37,299 bases of DNA, from positions 1-37,299 of the forward strand of contig CAJCBL010000272.1 in assembly GCA_903960515.1 (NCBI GenBank). The letters are read 5' to 3'. The position numbers and the translations under genes are program-made. The notes under the pieces are model-generated. The model was not told where the DNA came from. It did not search any database and saw only the letters and a program-made list of their open reading frames with translations. Positions within the stretch are counted from its first letter, which is position 1. Every line of letters starts with the position of its first letter. Origin of the DNA: an uncultured Verrucomicrobiota bacterium. Its GTDB lineage: Bacteria > Verrucomicrobiota > Verrucomicrobiia > Opitutales > Opitutaceae. Shown here piece by piece: positions 23,617-33,097 of the stretch.

Positions 23617-26013
23617 TCAGTTCACCGTCTGGCCGCGGATCTGTTGGAGCGCCCGGAAACCGCGAGCAAGCACCTCCACGAGTTCGGCGGCGCGGAAGGG
23701 CTTGAGCAGGCAGTCGTTCATGCCGGCGGCCAGCAGGGTGGCATGGGCGGTGGGGCCGGCCATCGCAGTGAAGGCGACAATCCACGGGACTGCGGTATGG
23801 CCCGACTCGCGACGAATGCGGCGGGTGGCCTCATGGCCGTCGATACCGGGCATGCTGATATCCATGAAAACGAGATCGAAACTCTCGTTGCGGGCCAGCT
23901 CGAAGGCCGCCTGGCCGGTGCCCGCCGTAGTCGCGGCGTAACCGAGACGCTCCAGCATGAGGCAGATCGCGCGGCGGTTGGCGGCGTCGTCATCCACCAG
24001 AAGGATACGCAAAGGCATGCGCCGGGCCATCGAGCCGTCGAACTCGGTCGCCCCGCCCGCGGGTGGGCCGGCGAAGGTTTCCTCAGGGGCGCCGAAGGCT
24101 TGGAGCAGCAGCGCCTTGAGGTAGCTGGGCTTCACCGGCTTGGCGAGCAGGGTGGTGTAGCCGGTGGGTACGTGGCTGCCGTTGGTGTCGAGCAGCAGCA
24201 ACGGCAGGCTTTCCCGACCCGCGATGGAATGGATGATCTCGGCCACTTCGGCACCGTCGCGCGCGCCCAAGTGGCGGTCGAGGATGACCACTTCACAACC
24301 AGCCGGGCTGCGAAGCAGGGCCAAGGCGGCGGCGGAGCGCTCGACCTCGCAGGTGACCATGCCCCACCAGCGGCACATGGTGGAGAGGGTGTGCCGCAGC
24401 GTGGTATTCTCGCTGAGGATGATCGCGCGGCGGCCAGCCAGCGCAGCCTCCTGCCCGGCGTCGGGCGGGGGCGGGGCGTCCGGGGGGACTTCGGCGGGCA
24501 GGGTGAAGTGGAAGGTGGTGCCGCGGTCCACCTCGCTCTCCACCCACATGCGGCCGCGCAACAACTCGGTGATGCGGTGGGCGATGGCGAGGCCCAGGCC
24601 CGTGCCGCCGTAGTGGCGGGTTGTAGCCGAATCGACCTGGGAGAAGGGCTTGAAGAGCCGGTCCATGCGATCGGGCGGGATGCCGATGCCGGTATCGCGC
24701 ACGCTGAAATGCAGCTCAAGCGGCTGGCTGGGGAGGCGCTGTACGGATACGAAGACCTCGCCCGAGGAGGTGAACTTGAGCGCGTTGCCCACGAGGTTGA
24801 AGAGGATCTGCTGCAACCGGGTGGAGTCGCCCAGTATCAAGCTGGGCACGTCGTGGTCCACCAGGAAGCCGAGCTCCAGGTGCTTTTCCATCGCCTTCGG
24901 GGCGCTGAGATCGAGGACGGTCTCCACCACGGTGCGCAGATCCACGGGGGCGCGCTCGAGCTCAATGCGCCCGGCCTCGATCTTGGAGTAGTCGAGGACG
25001 TCGTTGATGATCTCCAGCAGGGTGTTGCCGCAGTGCCCGATGGTGCGGCTGTATTCGCGCTGCTCGGGGGTGAGATCGGTGCTGGAGAGCAGTTGGGCCA
25101 TGCCCAACACGCCGTTCATAGGCGTGCGGATCTCGTGGCTCATCACCGCCAGGAATGCGCTCTTGGCGTGATTGGCCGCCTCGGCGGCGCGGGCCTCCTC
25201 CTCGGCGTCGCGGATGGCGCGCTGGAGACGCAGGTTGAGCTGGTCGGCATTGGCCTTCTCGGTACGCAGGCGGGCGTTGGCCTCCATCTCGCGTTCCTCG
25301 GCCAGGGCGGCACTGAGGCGCATGCGGTAGGTTACCCAGCCGATGAGCATCGAGAGGGCGAGGATGCCCGAGAGGGCGGCACCGGCGACCTGGCGGAAGG
25401 TGTTGAGTCGCTGCTCCAGGTCGTGTGCCCACATGTCAACTCCGGCCACGCCTACGAACTCGCCGCGGGAGTTATGAAAGGGAGCGAAGGCGCTCATATA
25501 CGTGCGCACCTGCTCGGGGATGGGGCGCTCGTCGGCCAGGGCCAAGTGCTCGACAAGAGCGCGCCGCAGCATGGTGTCCTGCCCGGTGTAGACGAGGCCT
25601 AGCGGCGGCGGTGGCCCGGTGTCGTCGGGCGGGCGCACGAAGTAGGCGGTATCCAGGATGAAGGTCACCTGGCCGTCGTGCAGCGTGGCGGTGTATATGT
25701 AGATGAGATCCTGGGTGGCGCGCTGCATCTTGACCAGCGGCTCCAGTGCGCGCAGATGCTCGGGCGAACCGGTCTGTGCGGCGGAGGTAAGCGTTTCGTG
25801 GAGATCGCCGTCGATCTGCACTGCGGCGGCCTTGGCCAGTTGTACGAGTTCGGTGCGCACCGACTCGATCTGGGCGCGGCGGGCATAGGTGTAGGTGTAG
25901 GCGAGCACCCCGCAGGCGACGACCATCACGGTGAGGGCCAAAAGGAAACCCTCACGGACCGGGTGGATCTGGCGTTGGGGATTCGTGGGTACTTGGGTGT
26001 CGGGGCCCGCCAT
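23617..26013 (-). CDS. Hybrid sensor histidine kinase with two receiver domains
   Basis: 798 residues from the ATG at 26013. Two TM helices (about 22-42 and 208-230) enclose a periplasmic sensor domain of about 165 residues resembling a Cache fold. A coiled coil follows at about 235-282. The HisKA box has His293 in [11 protein letters not shown], and the HATPase carries the N-box (LVGNALKFT) and G-boxes ([15 protein letters not shown]). Receiver 1 keeps its Asp (VVILDRHLG) and Lys (LAKPVK) but has SEN where the acidic pair should be, so it is probably degenerate. Receiver 2 ([25 protein letters not shown]) looks active. The target is unknown. It is divergent from the tandem HDOD genes. Confidence 0.92.
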   Translation of the reverse strand: MAGPDTQVPTNPQRQIHPVREGFLLALTVMVVACGVLAYTYTYARRAQIESVRTELVQLAKAAAVQIDGDLHETLTSAAQTGSPEHLRALEPLVKMQRATQDLIYIYTATLHDGQVTFILDTAYFVRPPDDTGPPPPLGLVYTGQDTMLRRALVEHLALADERPIPEQVRTYMSAFAPFHNSRGEFVGVAGVDMWAHDLEQRLNTFRQVAGAALSGILALSMLIGWVTYRMRLSAALAEEREMEANARLRTEKANADQLNLRLQRAIRDAEEEARAAEAANHAKSAFLAVMSHEIRTPMNGVLGMAQLLSSTDLTPEQREYSRTIGHCGNTLLEIINDVLDYSKIEAGRIELERAPVDLRTVVETVLDLSAPKAMEKHLELGFLVDHDVPSLILGDSTRLQQILFNLVGNALKFTSSGEVFVSVQRLPSQPLELHFSVRDTGIGIPPDRMDRLFKPFSQVDSATTRHYGGTGLGLAIAHRITELLRGRMWVESEVDRGTTFHFTLPAEVPPDAPPPPDAGQEAALAGRRAIILSENTTLRHTLSTMCRWWGMVTCEVERSAAALALLRSPAGCEVVILDRHLGARDGAEVAEIIHSIAGRESLPLLLLDTNGSHVPTGYTTLLAKPVKPSYLKALLLQAFGAPEETFAGPPAGGATEFDGSMARRMPLRILLVDDDAANRRAICLMLERLGYAATTAGTGQAAFELARNESFDLVFMDISMPGIDGHEATRRIRRESGHTAVPWIVAFTAMAGPTAHATLLAAGMNDCLLKPFRAAELVEVLARGFRALQQIRGQTVN

Positions 26014-26459
26014 GTCAGTGCAATGCAATGCCGGTGGCGGGTCGGGCAAGCAAGCGCCGTGTGCACAGGCGGGAGGCGGGGGCGGCGCTCCGCCCTCGGG
26101 TCATGCGACCAGGCGCCACGCTCGCCCGCTGAGCGGCGGGCCAGCCGGCCGCCGCCTGCCCCGAAATCATCTTGGCTGGAGAGTACTGGCAGGCGTTCCC
26201 GAGCGCAGCTCGCGTGCACGCCCGCCTCTACGAGGGCGGGGCCCGAAGCGCTCTGGCCCGCAAGAGCAGGGAAGCACCGCGGGGACAGGGAGCCGACCCG
26301 GGCTGCGCGGGGAGGCGTTGGTGAACAATTTGCTCTCAGCCTTCGCCGGAAACGGACGATGAACAGGGAAACGGTTTTTATGAAACTCCGCGATTCCAGG
26401 GTGCTTGATCGTAACGCCGGCGGGTGCCTGTGGCCGCTGGCGACCAGGAGGTCTGTCCC
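26014..26459. promoter_or_regulatory. Divergent intergenic region, kinase and HDOD genes
   Basis: 446 bases. A decayed family-1 REP lies near 26190-26242. No promoter boxes are convincing. A 34-residue frame starting at 26359 ends in an ATGA overlap with the HDOD start; it looks accidental but is described among the rejected items. AGGAGG at 26446-26451 lies nine bases before the HDOD ATG. Confidence 0.4.
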
Positions 26460-27302
26460 ATGACGGTGAGCGAAGAGGTGATGCAGCGGCTCGAAGCCGT
26501 GAGTTTCCCCACTCCTCCGGCCGTTGTCGTGCGCTTGGTGCAGTTGCTGTCCAAGGACAATGTGACCGCAGGGGAGATCGCCGACACCATGGCCCTCGAC
26601 GCGAGCATGGCCACCCGAGTGCTCCAACTGGCCAACTCCGTGGCGCTGGGCGCTGGCTCACAGGTGGACTCCATTCCCGAGGCCGTGCTGCGCGTGGGCG
26701 TGGAGGGCGTGCGCGACATCGTATTCTCCCTGGCGATGGTGGGGGCGATGCGCCCTGCGCATTTCGACTATCGTCCGTTCTGGCGGCACTCGCTGGCGGT
26801 GGCCTTCACCGCGCAGTCCTTGCAGTCGCGGGCGCAGCACCTCAGCTCGCCCTTCCCCGAGACCTACACGGCCGGGCTGCTCCACGATATCGGCATGCTT
26901 GTGCTCGACCGAGCGTTGGGCGCCCAATACTGCGACGTGCTGGCGGCAGCACGCACGACTGCGAGGCCGTTGTCAGAAATAGAGCACGAAATGCTGGGCA
27001 CCGACCACACGCTGGCGGGTGGTCGCATGCTGGAGATCTGGCATTTCCCGGACCTGCTGGTCGACGCGGTGCGCCACCACCACAAACCGTGGGTCACGGG
27101 CCATGTGGTCACCCGCCTGGTACATCTCGCCGATTTCATCTGCAACCGCCAAGGCATCCATCACGGGTCAGGTCACTTCCCTCAGAGCTGTGCCGCGCGC
27201 ATCTGGGACGAACTCGGCATTGACGAGAGCGAACTGCCCGGAATCGTGGCTTCGGTGCAGACCGATCTAGCCCGAGCCGAGGCCGTGTTGGCGACCGCCT
27301 GA
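26460..27302 (+). CDS. HDOD-domain signalling protein (first of a tandem pair)
   Basis: 280 residues from the ATG at 26460, supported by a clear AGGAGG nine bases upstream; a longer frame from 26424 lacks such a site. HDOD domains are HD-hydrolase relatives that act as scaffolds in signalling, often together with c-di-GMP or two-component pathways. Typical parts are visible: FPTPPAVVVRLVQLLSKDN, ALDASMATRVLQLANS, LRVGVEGVRDIVFSLA, an FWRHSLAVA helix, AGLLHDIGMLVLD and AVRHHHKPW. Several histidines of the parent HD site remain, so residual hydrolase chemistry cannot be excluded. It is followed six bases later by a paralogue of identical length. Confidence 0.92.
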   Translation: MTVSEEVMQRLEAVSFPTPPAVVVRLVQLLSKDNVTAGEIADTMALDASMATRVLQLANSVALGAGSQVDSIPEAVLRVGVEGVRDIVFSLAMVGAMRPAHFDYRPFWRHSLAVAFTAQSLQSRAQHLSSPFPETYTAGLLHDIGMLVLDRALGAQYCDVLAAARTTARPLSEIEHEMLGTDHTLAGGRMLEIWHFPDLLVDAVRHHHKPWVTGHVVTRLVHLADFICNRQGIHHGSGHFPQSCAARIWDELGIDESELPGIVASVQTDLARAEAVLATA

Positions 27303-27308
27303 TTCCCC

Positions 27309-28151
27309 ATGATCTCTGTAGCCGAATTCACAAAGCGCCTCGACACGGTGGATTTCCCCGCCGCCCCGGAGGTGGTGGTCCGCCTCTCGCGCATGCTCTC
27401 CTCGGCGGGGGTGAGCGGCGAAGAACTCGCCGAGGTGTTGGCCCTCGACGCCGGCGTCGCAGCAAGGGTGCTACGCCTGGCCAACTCGGTGTATTTCCGT
27501 GGCAGCGGGATCCGCTCCATCGAGGAGGCTGTGCTGCGGGTGGGCGTGGATGGCGTGCGCGATGTGGTCTTCGCCCTGTCGCTGGTGCGGGCCTTCAAGC
27601 CACTGCATTTCAACTACCATTTGTTCTGGCGCCACGGGCTTGCGGTGGCGCAGGCGGTGCTGGTCCTGCAGAAGCATGCCCTCAATGTCCCCGCGCCGAT
27701 CCCGGAGCTCTATGCGGCCGGATTGCTGCACGACGTGGGCATGCTGGTGCTCGACCGCACGCTGGGGGAGCCCTACGGAGCGATCCTCGCCAGGGCCCGC
27801 GAGGAAAAGCGGCCGTTGTATGAGGTCGAGCGGGAGGTGCTCGGCACCGACCACGCGGATGTGGGCGGGCGCTTGCTGGAGGCCTGGAGGGTGAATCCCG
27901 CACTTTCTCTGGCGGTGGGCGGCCACCACGACCCGCTCCACCATGCCAGCCACGCGGTGCAGTTCGTGCATCTGGCCGACTTCGTGGGCAACTTCCACGG
28001 GGTGCACCACGGCACAGGCTGGCGGGCGGAAACCACGCATCAGGCGGTTTGGGACGACTTGGGGATCTCCGAGCGGGAACTGCCGGCGATCCGCTCCGAG
28101 GTTGCCGCCGGCATGGCCAAGGCCGACGCCATCCTGGCGATCGCGCATTGA
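27309..28151 (+). CDS. HDOD-domain signalling protein (second of a tandem pair)
   Basis: 280 residues. A tandem paralogue of the preceding gene, similar over its full length: FPAAPEVVVRLSRMLS, ALDAGVAARVLRLANSVYF, LRVGVDGVRDVVFALSLV, AGLLHDVGMLVLD, AVGGHHDPLHH. The stop-to-start distance of six bases places both genes in one transcript. The identical length and layout suggest a heterodimer or two ligand variants rather than a dead copy. Confidence 0.92.
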   Translation: MISVAEFTKRLDTVDFPAAPEVVVRLSRMLSSAGVSGEELAEVLALDAGVAARVLRLANSVYFRGSGIRSIEEAVLRVGVDGVRDVVFALSLVRAFKPLHFNYHLFWRHGLAVAQAVLVLQKHALNVPAPIPELYAAGLLHDVGMLVLDRTLGEPYGAILARAREEKRPLYEVEREVLGTDHADVGGRLLEAWRVNPALSLAVGGHHDPLHHASHAVQFVHLADFVGNFHGVHHGTGWRAETTHQAVWDDLGISERELPAIRSEVAAGMAKADAILAIAH

Positions 28152-28242
28152 GCTGTACCCAGGCACTTGAGGCGGCTTGCCGCTTTTGTGCGGGCTTGCC
28201 CGGGCTTGGCTCCGGCGGCAGCAGCAGACAGGCTCGGAGTCG

Positions 28243-29562
28243 ATGGATACCGACATCGTCTGGCCGGCCTGGTTGATCGCCGCTCCGCTCACCCTGCTCA
28301 TGCTCTGGCTCACCCTGCGCGCAGGGCGGCGGCTGCGTCTGCTCATGGATACGCCAACATCGAAGGCCAGGGGCGTGTTCGTGGGCCAGGTGGAGCTGGC
28401 GGGGAACGCGCGGATTGAAACGCCGTTACACAGCCACCTGGCCGGATGCGGGTGCGTGTGGTTCCGCTTCAAGGTGGAGGAGCAGTGGGCCCGCTGGGAG
28501 ACGGAGAGCTACACCGACAGCAAGGGTGAGTCCAAGACGCGCCAGGTGCACAAGACCGGCTGGACCACGGTGGAACAGGGAGGCGCCACCCCGGCGTTCT
28601 ATGTGGAGGACGAGACTGGCGCTGTGCGCGTGCTGCCAGAGGGCGCCGAAGTGGAGCCGGAGCCGGTGTTCGCCCAGACCGTGGATCGCAGCAACGCGCT
28701 CTATTACGGCAAGGGGCCGGCGCACGGCGTATGCGATTCCACTGGACACCGGCGCTTCACCGAGGAGGCGATCCCGCTGGGCAGCGAGGTGTTCGTGGCC
28801 GGCCGGGCCCGCGAGCGCGAGGACGTGGTGGCTCCTGAGATCGCCTCCGATCCCGCGGAAAACCTCTTTCTGATCAGCTGCCGGGGCGAGGAGCGGGTGC
28901 AACGCGGATACCGGCGACAGTTTTGGGGGTTCGGGGTGGCGCTGCTGCTGCCGCTGCCCATCGCCTGGCTCATCCAGCGCGCGCAACTGCCGGAGGACGG
29001 CGCGCCCTGGTGGCCGGCGTTGGCGTTGGCGCTCCCGCCCGCCATGGCGTGGCTGTGCGGCTGGCTGTGGATGACCTTCAACAGCCTGGTGCATCTGCGC
29101 AACCGGGTGGCGCAAGCGTGGTCGTTGGTGGAGGTGCAGCTCAAGCGCAGGGCGGACCTCATCCCGTCGCTGGTGGCCGTGGTGGGCGGGCTGCGCGACC
29201 ATGAGCGCACCGTGCAGACCGAGCTGGCCGCTCTGCGTGCCCAGGCCATGGCGACTCCGGTGGGCTGCGAGGGCCCGGACTTCGCCGGTGCTGCGGCGGC
29301 GGTGTGTGCGGTGGGCGAACGTTACCCGGAGCTGAAGAGCAACGCTGCATTCCTGCGCCTGCAGAACGAACTCACGGATACAGAGACGCGCGTAGCCCTG
29401 GCGCGCGACTACCACAACACGATCGCCACCCACCTCAACACCCGGCTGGAGATCGTGCCGGACCGCTGGGTGGCGGCGCTGGCCGGGATGAAGCCCCGTG
29501 CGCTCTGGGCCGCAGAGAGTTTCGAGCGGGCTGCAGTGCCGGTGCACCTGTCGCCGCCGTAA
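28243..29562 (+). CDS. GIDE-LemA fusion membrane protein
   Basis: 439 residues from the ATG at 28243, preceded by GGAG. TM1 is at about 9-30. Residues about 40-215 match the GIDE (MULAN-like) domain: SHLAGCGCVWFRFKVEE, FYVEDETGAVRVLPEGA, IPLGSEVFVAGRAR, FLISCRGEE. Two TM helices follow (about 227-246 and 256-277). A complete LemA domain occupies about 279-435 (SLVHLRNRVAQAWSLVEVQL, YPELKSNAAFLRLQNELT). The two domains usually sit in separate neighbouring genes, and here they are one chain. There is no RING finger, so the eukaryotic ubiquitin-ligase role does not apply. The function of bacterial LemA/GIDE is unsettled, though envelope-stress roles are discussed. Confidence 0.88.
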   Translation: MDTDIVWPAWLIAAPLTLLMLWLTLRAGRRLRLLMDTPTSKARGVFVGQVELAGNARIETPLHSHLAGCGCVWFRFKVEEQWARWETESYTDSKGESKTRQVHKTGWTTVEQGGATPAFYVEDETGAVRVLPEGAEVEPEPVFAQTVDRSNALYYGKGPAHGVCDSTGHRRFTEEAIPLGSEVFVAGRAREREDVVAPEIASDPAENLFLISCRGEERVQRGYRRQFWGFGVALLLPLPIAWLIQRAQLPEDGAPWWPALALALPPAMAWLCGWLWMTFNSLVHLRNRVAQAWSLVEVQLKRRADLIPSLVAVVGGLRDHERTVQTELAALRAQAMATPVGCEGPDFAGAAAAVCAVGERYPELKSNAAFLRLQNELTDTETRVALARDYHNTIATHLNTRLEIVPDRWVAALAGMKPRALWAAESFERAAVPVHLSPP

Positions 29563-29708
29563 TGCTACCGGCGCAGGGGCCCGGGACGTCCGGGCAGCCT
29601 CGTCGGTCCTGCCAGAACTGATAGGAGCGCCCCAGCCGCTCCACGGATAAGCCTTTATCTTGGCGGGGGCTTCCCCAACTTTCGCGCACCCCTTTTCGAA
29701 GCCACCCC

Positions 29709-30923
29709 ATGATCGCATCATCCCCGGACCAGAAATCACCTAGTCGCAACGACGGCCGCGCCCCCCGGGGCCCTGCGCCTTTCGCCCCACTGCTGCGGCT
29801 GGCCGCCTTGGTACTGACCTCTCTCGCGGCCCCGGTGGCGATCCTCGCAGCGGAAGCGGCGGCCCCGGGCGGCGAAGCACTGCGCCAGGTGGAACAGTAC
29901 AACTTCTCCATCCATATTCTGGCGATGCTGCTGATGGGGTTCGGCTTCCTCATGGTCTTTGTCCGCAACTACGGATATAGCGCCCTCACCGGCACCTACC
30001 TCGTCGTAGGCGTCGGCCTGCCCCTCTACCTGCTGCTGCGCAGCACCGGGCTGATCTCCTCCGAGCCGGTGGCCGCCGATTCCATTCGCTCGGTGCTGCT
30101 CGCGGAGTTTGCCTGCGCGGCGGCGCTGATCTCGATGGGGGCAGTGCTCGGTCGGTTACGGTTGTACCAATACGCCATTCTCGCAGCCCTTGCCGTGCCC
30201 GCCTACATGCTCAACGAGTGGCTGGTCCTCGACGGCGGCCTGGGCTTCACCCGGGGCTTTGTCGACGCCGCCGGTTCCATTGTCATCCACGCCTTCGGCG
30301 CCTACTTCGGGCTGGGCCTGGCTGTAGCCCTCACCTCCCCACAGCAGAAGAACCTGCTCATCGAGAGCGACGCCATCTCGGACCGCTTCTCGATGCTGGG
30401 CTCGATGGTCCTGTGGATCTTCTGGCCGAGTTTTTGCAGCGCCGTTGTCCCCGCAGAGCAGATGCCCAGGACGGTAATCGCCACCCTGCTGGCTCTCTGC
30501 GGCGCCACGCTGGTGACCTTCGTGGCCAGCTCGCTGCTGCGCAAAGGGCGCCTTTCCAGCGGCGACATGGCCAACGCCGCGCTGGCCGGTGGCGTTTCCA
30601 TCGGAGCTACCTGCAACCAGGTGAGCCCCCTGGGCGCTTTCGCCATCGGTGCGGCCGCCGGTGCGCTCTGCGTGGTAGGATACACCTGGGTGCAACCCAG
30701 GCTTCAGCGCACGCTCAAACTCGTGGATACCTGCGGCGTTCACAATCTGCACGGCATGCCCGGCCTGTTCGGCGGGCTGGTGGCGGCGGTGCTTGTGCCG
30801 GGCTGCGCACAGGCGCAATTGGCCGGCATCATTGTCACAGTGGCTCTGGCCTCGGTGGCCGGCGTGGTGGCCGGTTACCTCATCCGGGCCACCGGATCGA
30901 AGGTCGAGGCCTACGAGGGCTAG
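29709..30923 (+). CDS. Rh-family ammonium/ammonia channel
   Basis: 404 residues. The Rhesus rather than the Amt branch is indicated by SIVIHAFGAYFGLG (His194), SMVLWIFWPSF and DTCGVHNLHGMPGLFGGL (His345, the likely second twin-His). DMANAALAGGVSIGA is also characteristic. About 11 TM helices are visible, with a preceding hydrophobic leader (about 27-48) that may be a signal peptide. In Rh proteins this pore conducts NH3/NH4+. The pore region carries Cys rather than Asn in WPSFCSA. No PII (glnB) gene adjoins it, unlike typical amtB loci. No ribosome site precedes the ATG. Confidence 0.92.
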   Translation: MIASSPDQKSPSRNDGRAPRGPAPFAPLLRLAALVLTSLAAPVAILAAEAAAPGGEALRQVEQYNFSIHILAMLLMGFGFLMVFVRNYGYSALTGTYLVVGVGLPLYLLLRSTGLISSEPVAADSIRSVLLAEFACAAALISMGAVLGRLRLYQYAILAALAVPAYMLNEWLVLDGGLGFTRGFVDAAGSIVIHAFGAYFGLGLAVALTSPQQKNLLIESDAISDRFSMLGSMVLWIFWPSFCSAVVPAEQMPRTVIATLLALCGATLVTFVASSLLRKGRLSSGDMANAALAGGVSIGATCNQVSPLGAFAIGAAAGALCVVGYTWVQPRLQRTLKLVDTCGVHNLHGMPGLFGGLVAAVLVPGCAQAQLAGIIVTVALASVAGVVAGYLIRATGSKVEAYEG

Positions 30924-31056
30924 CCCAGGCCCCGGAACACCGGGTAGCGCGGCCGCCGCAAGCGCAGTGCCGGCTGCGCTTCCCTGCTCTTCGTCAGCTT
31001 CCGCGGTTGCCCCCGCGCACCCGCCCGCCCTTTCTTCACCCAATCCCCTTCCGCAG

Positions 31057-32274
31057 ATGAACCAACCGCCACTCGCCGGTCCCAAAGACAAGCCCGCACA
31101 GCGTATCCCTGACTTGGAGATCAAGGACGCCCAAGTGATCTTCACCACCCTCTGGAACGACCTTGAGGAGGAGCGGGGCCGCGAGACTCTCCACTTCCCC
31201 AAGGAGATCATCCTGCTGGGCGGCGCCCCGGGCGCGGGCAAGGGCACCAACACCCCCTTCATCATGCAGGCCCGCGGGCTCACCTGCCCGCCCATCGTCA
31301 TCAGCGCCCTGCTCGACACCCCCGAGGCTCGCCGCCTCAAGGACGCCGGCAACATGGTGGGCGACCGCGACGTCATCGGCATCCTGTTGCGCAAGCTGCT
31401 GGAACCCGAATACCAGGACGGCGCCATCATCGACGGCTTCCCTCGCACCAAGGTGCAGGTGGAGTGCCTCAAGCTGCTCGTGGCAAAGATGCACGAGCTG
31501 CGCCAGGAGTTCTTCGTCTCCCCTCTGGGTATCCAGTTCCGGCAACCCACCATCCACATCATGGTCCTGTTCGTCTCCGAGAAGGAGGCGGTCGCCCGCC
31601 AGATGAAGCGTGGGCGCGAGATCAAGGTCCACAACGACGAGGTCCGGCGCACCGGCGTGGGCGAACTCCTCGAGGAGCGCGTCACCGACCTCGACGAGGG
31701 GCTGGCCCGCCGCCGCTACTGCGTGTTCAAGGAGCAGACATGGGAGGCGCTCACCTCGCTGAAGGAGGTCTTCCACTACCACTTCGTCAACGCCGAGGGC
31801 CCGCTCCAGGAGGTTGAGCGCAACATCGTCCACGAACTCCAGTACCAGAGTTCGCTCGAACTCGACCCGCGCACCTTCGACCGCCTGCGCCCCATCAAGC
31901 TCGCCAGCGAGATTGTAGTCCACGCCCGCCAGGAACTGGTCAAGCGCCTGGACAGCTACGAACTGGAGGACTCCACCCGCTTCGCGGCGGTGGTCTCCTT
32001 CATCGCGCGCAAGATCATGCCCATCGTCCAGCGCCACGCCTTGGCCGGCATGTCGATGGTCAACACCGAGGATCCGCTTTTCGACGACTCCGCCGCCATG
32101 GCCATGCTCATCGACGTGCTCTCCGAGCGGGGCTTCATAACCGTGGTGGATGTGAACCGCATGGAGGTGCCCGAGCGCGTGGACCTGCAGACCGGCGAGA
32201 TCCGCTGCCGCACCAAGCGAGTATATCGGGTGCGGATTCAGTTCGAGGGCTCGAAGATCCGCCGCGGGGCCTGA
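31057..32274 (+). CDS. Adenylate-kinase-like protein with long C-terminal extension
   Basis: 405 residues from the ATG at 31057; adenylate kinase is usually about 215. Residues about 48-235 carry the nucleoside-monophosphate kinase fold: P-loop GGAPGAGKGT (55-64), the NMP-binding segment DGFPRTKVQVE, and a LID-like region RREIxVHNDE-type ending RRRYCVFKEQT. It should transfer phosphate between ATP and a nucleoside monophosphate. The N-terminal 45 residues and the C-terminal 170 residues, containing STRFAAVVSFIARKIMPIV and ending VYRVRIQFEGSKIRRG, match nothing I know. The in-frame open region from 30793 overlaps the Rh gene and is excluded. Confidence 0.87.
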   Translation: MNQPPLAGPKDKPAQRIPDLEIKDAQVIFTTLWNDLEEERGRETLHFPKEIILLGGAPGAGKGTNTPFIMQARGLTCPPIVISALLDTPEARRLKDAGNMVGDRDVIGILLRKLLEPEYQDGAIIDGFPRTKVQVECLKLLVAKMHELRQEFFVSPLGIQFRQPTIHIMVLFVSEKEAVARQMKRGREIKVHNDEVRRTGVGELLEERVTDLDEGLARRRYCVFKEQTWEALTSLKEVFHYHFVNAEGPLQEVERNIVHELQYQSSLELDPRTFDRLRPIKLASEIVVHARQELVKRLDSYELEDSTRFAAVVSFIARKIMPIVQRHALAGMSMVNTEDPLFDDSAAMAMLIDVLSERGFITVVDVNRMEVPERVDLQTGEIRCRTKRVYRVRIQFEGSKIRRGA

Positions 32275-32356
32275 GCGCCTGGGTACAGACGGCGCTCCGG
32301 CGCCGTCCGCGTCAGCCCACTCTTGCCCCCGCCCGGGCCGGCCCCACGCTGGGCCC

Positions 32357-33046
32357 ATGCTCCGCCGCCTCGACCAGATTCTCGCCTCCCTCGGCTACGG
32401 CTCGCGCCGTGAAGTGCGTGAAATCATCACACGCCGCCGCGTGACCGTCGATGGCGTAGTGGTGCGCGACCCCGCCGCCAAGGCCGCCGCCTCCGCTGTG
32501 CGCCTCGACGCCCTGCCTCTGGAATTTCCCGACGGCCTCTTTGTCGTCTTCCACAAGCCCGCCGGCTGTGTGTGTTCGCACGATACCCGCGAAGGCCAAC
32601 GCATCTACGACCTGCTCCCCGCCCGCTGGCTCGCCCGCAACCCCGCCGCCACCACCGTGGGCCGGCTCGACCGCGACACCACCGGCCTGCTACTGGTCAC
32701 CGACGACACCGCGCTCGTCCACCGGCTCACCTCGCCCAAGCACCATGTCGACAAAGTCTACGAGGCCACTCTCGACCGTACGCCGGAGCCGCGGCTGATC
32801 GAGGAGTTCGCCCGCGGCACCCTGCTGCTCGAGGACGAGGAGAAGCCCTGCGCTCCCGCCCGGCTCGTGCTGCGCGGCGGCGCCGAGGTCGAGCTCACGC
32901 TCACCGAGGGGCGTTTCCACCAGGTGAAGCGCATGTTCGCCCATTTCGGTTACGAGGTGCAGCGCCTGCACCGCAGCCGCTTTGGCGACTACACGCTTGG
33001 CGGGCTCGCCCAGGGCCAGTGGCTCGAGGTGCCGCGGCCGAGCTGA
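32357..33046 (+). CDS. rsuA: 16S rRNA pseudouridine synthase, RsuA type
   Basis: 229 residues. The S4 RNA-binding domain occupies 1-52 (RLDQILASLGYGSRREV). The synthase domain follows, with the catalytic Asp105 in GRLDRDTTGLLL and a KPAGCVCSHD segment typical of RsuA/RluF. C-terminal VKRMFAHFGYEVQRLHRSRFG is also diagnostic. RsuA makes pseudouridine 516 in 16S rRNA, while RluF and RluE act on 23S, so the exact target is uncertain. Length equals E. coli RsuA (231). Confidence 0.9.
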   Translation: MLRRLDQILASLGYGSRREVREIITRRRVTVDGVVVRDPAAKAAASAVRLDALPLEFPDGLFVVFHKPAGCVCSHDTREGQRIYDLLPARWLARNPAATTVGRLDRDTTGLLLVTDDTALVHRLTSPKHHVDKVYEATLDRTPEPRLIEEFARGTLLLEDEEKPCAPARLVLRGGAEVELTLTEGRFHQVKRMFAHFGYEVQRLHRSRFGDYTLGGLAQGQWLEVPRPS

Positions 33047-33097
33047 ATCCGATCTTCGGTTCTTGTGCCAGCCGAGGATACGGCGAGCCTCGTCCCC

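Noticed and set aside
23644-25602. 652-residue plus-strand frame opposite the hybrid kinase
   Set aside because: Shadow frame; the kinase motifs are on the minus strand.
26359-26463. 34-residue frame ending in an ATGA overlap with the first HDOD gene
   Set aside because: Possible leader peptide, but no Shine-Dalgarno, no hydrophobic or conserved character, and the HDOD gene has its own strong site.
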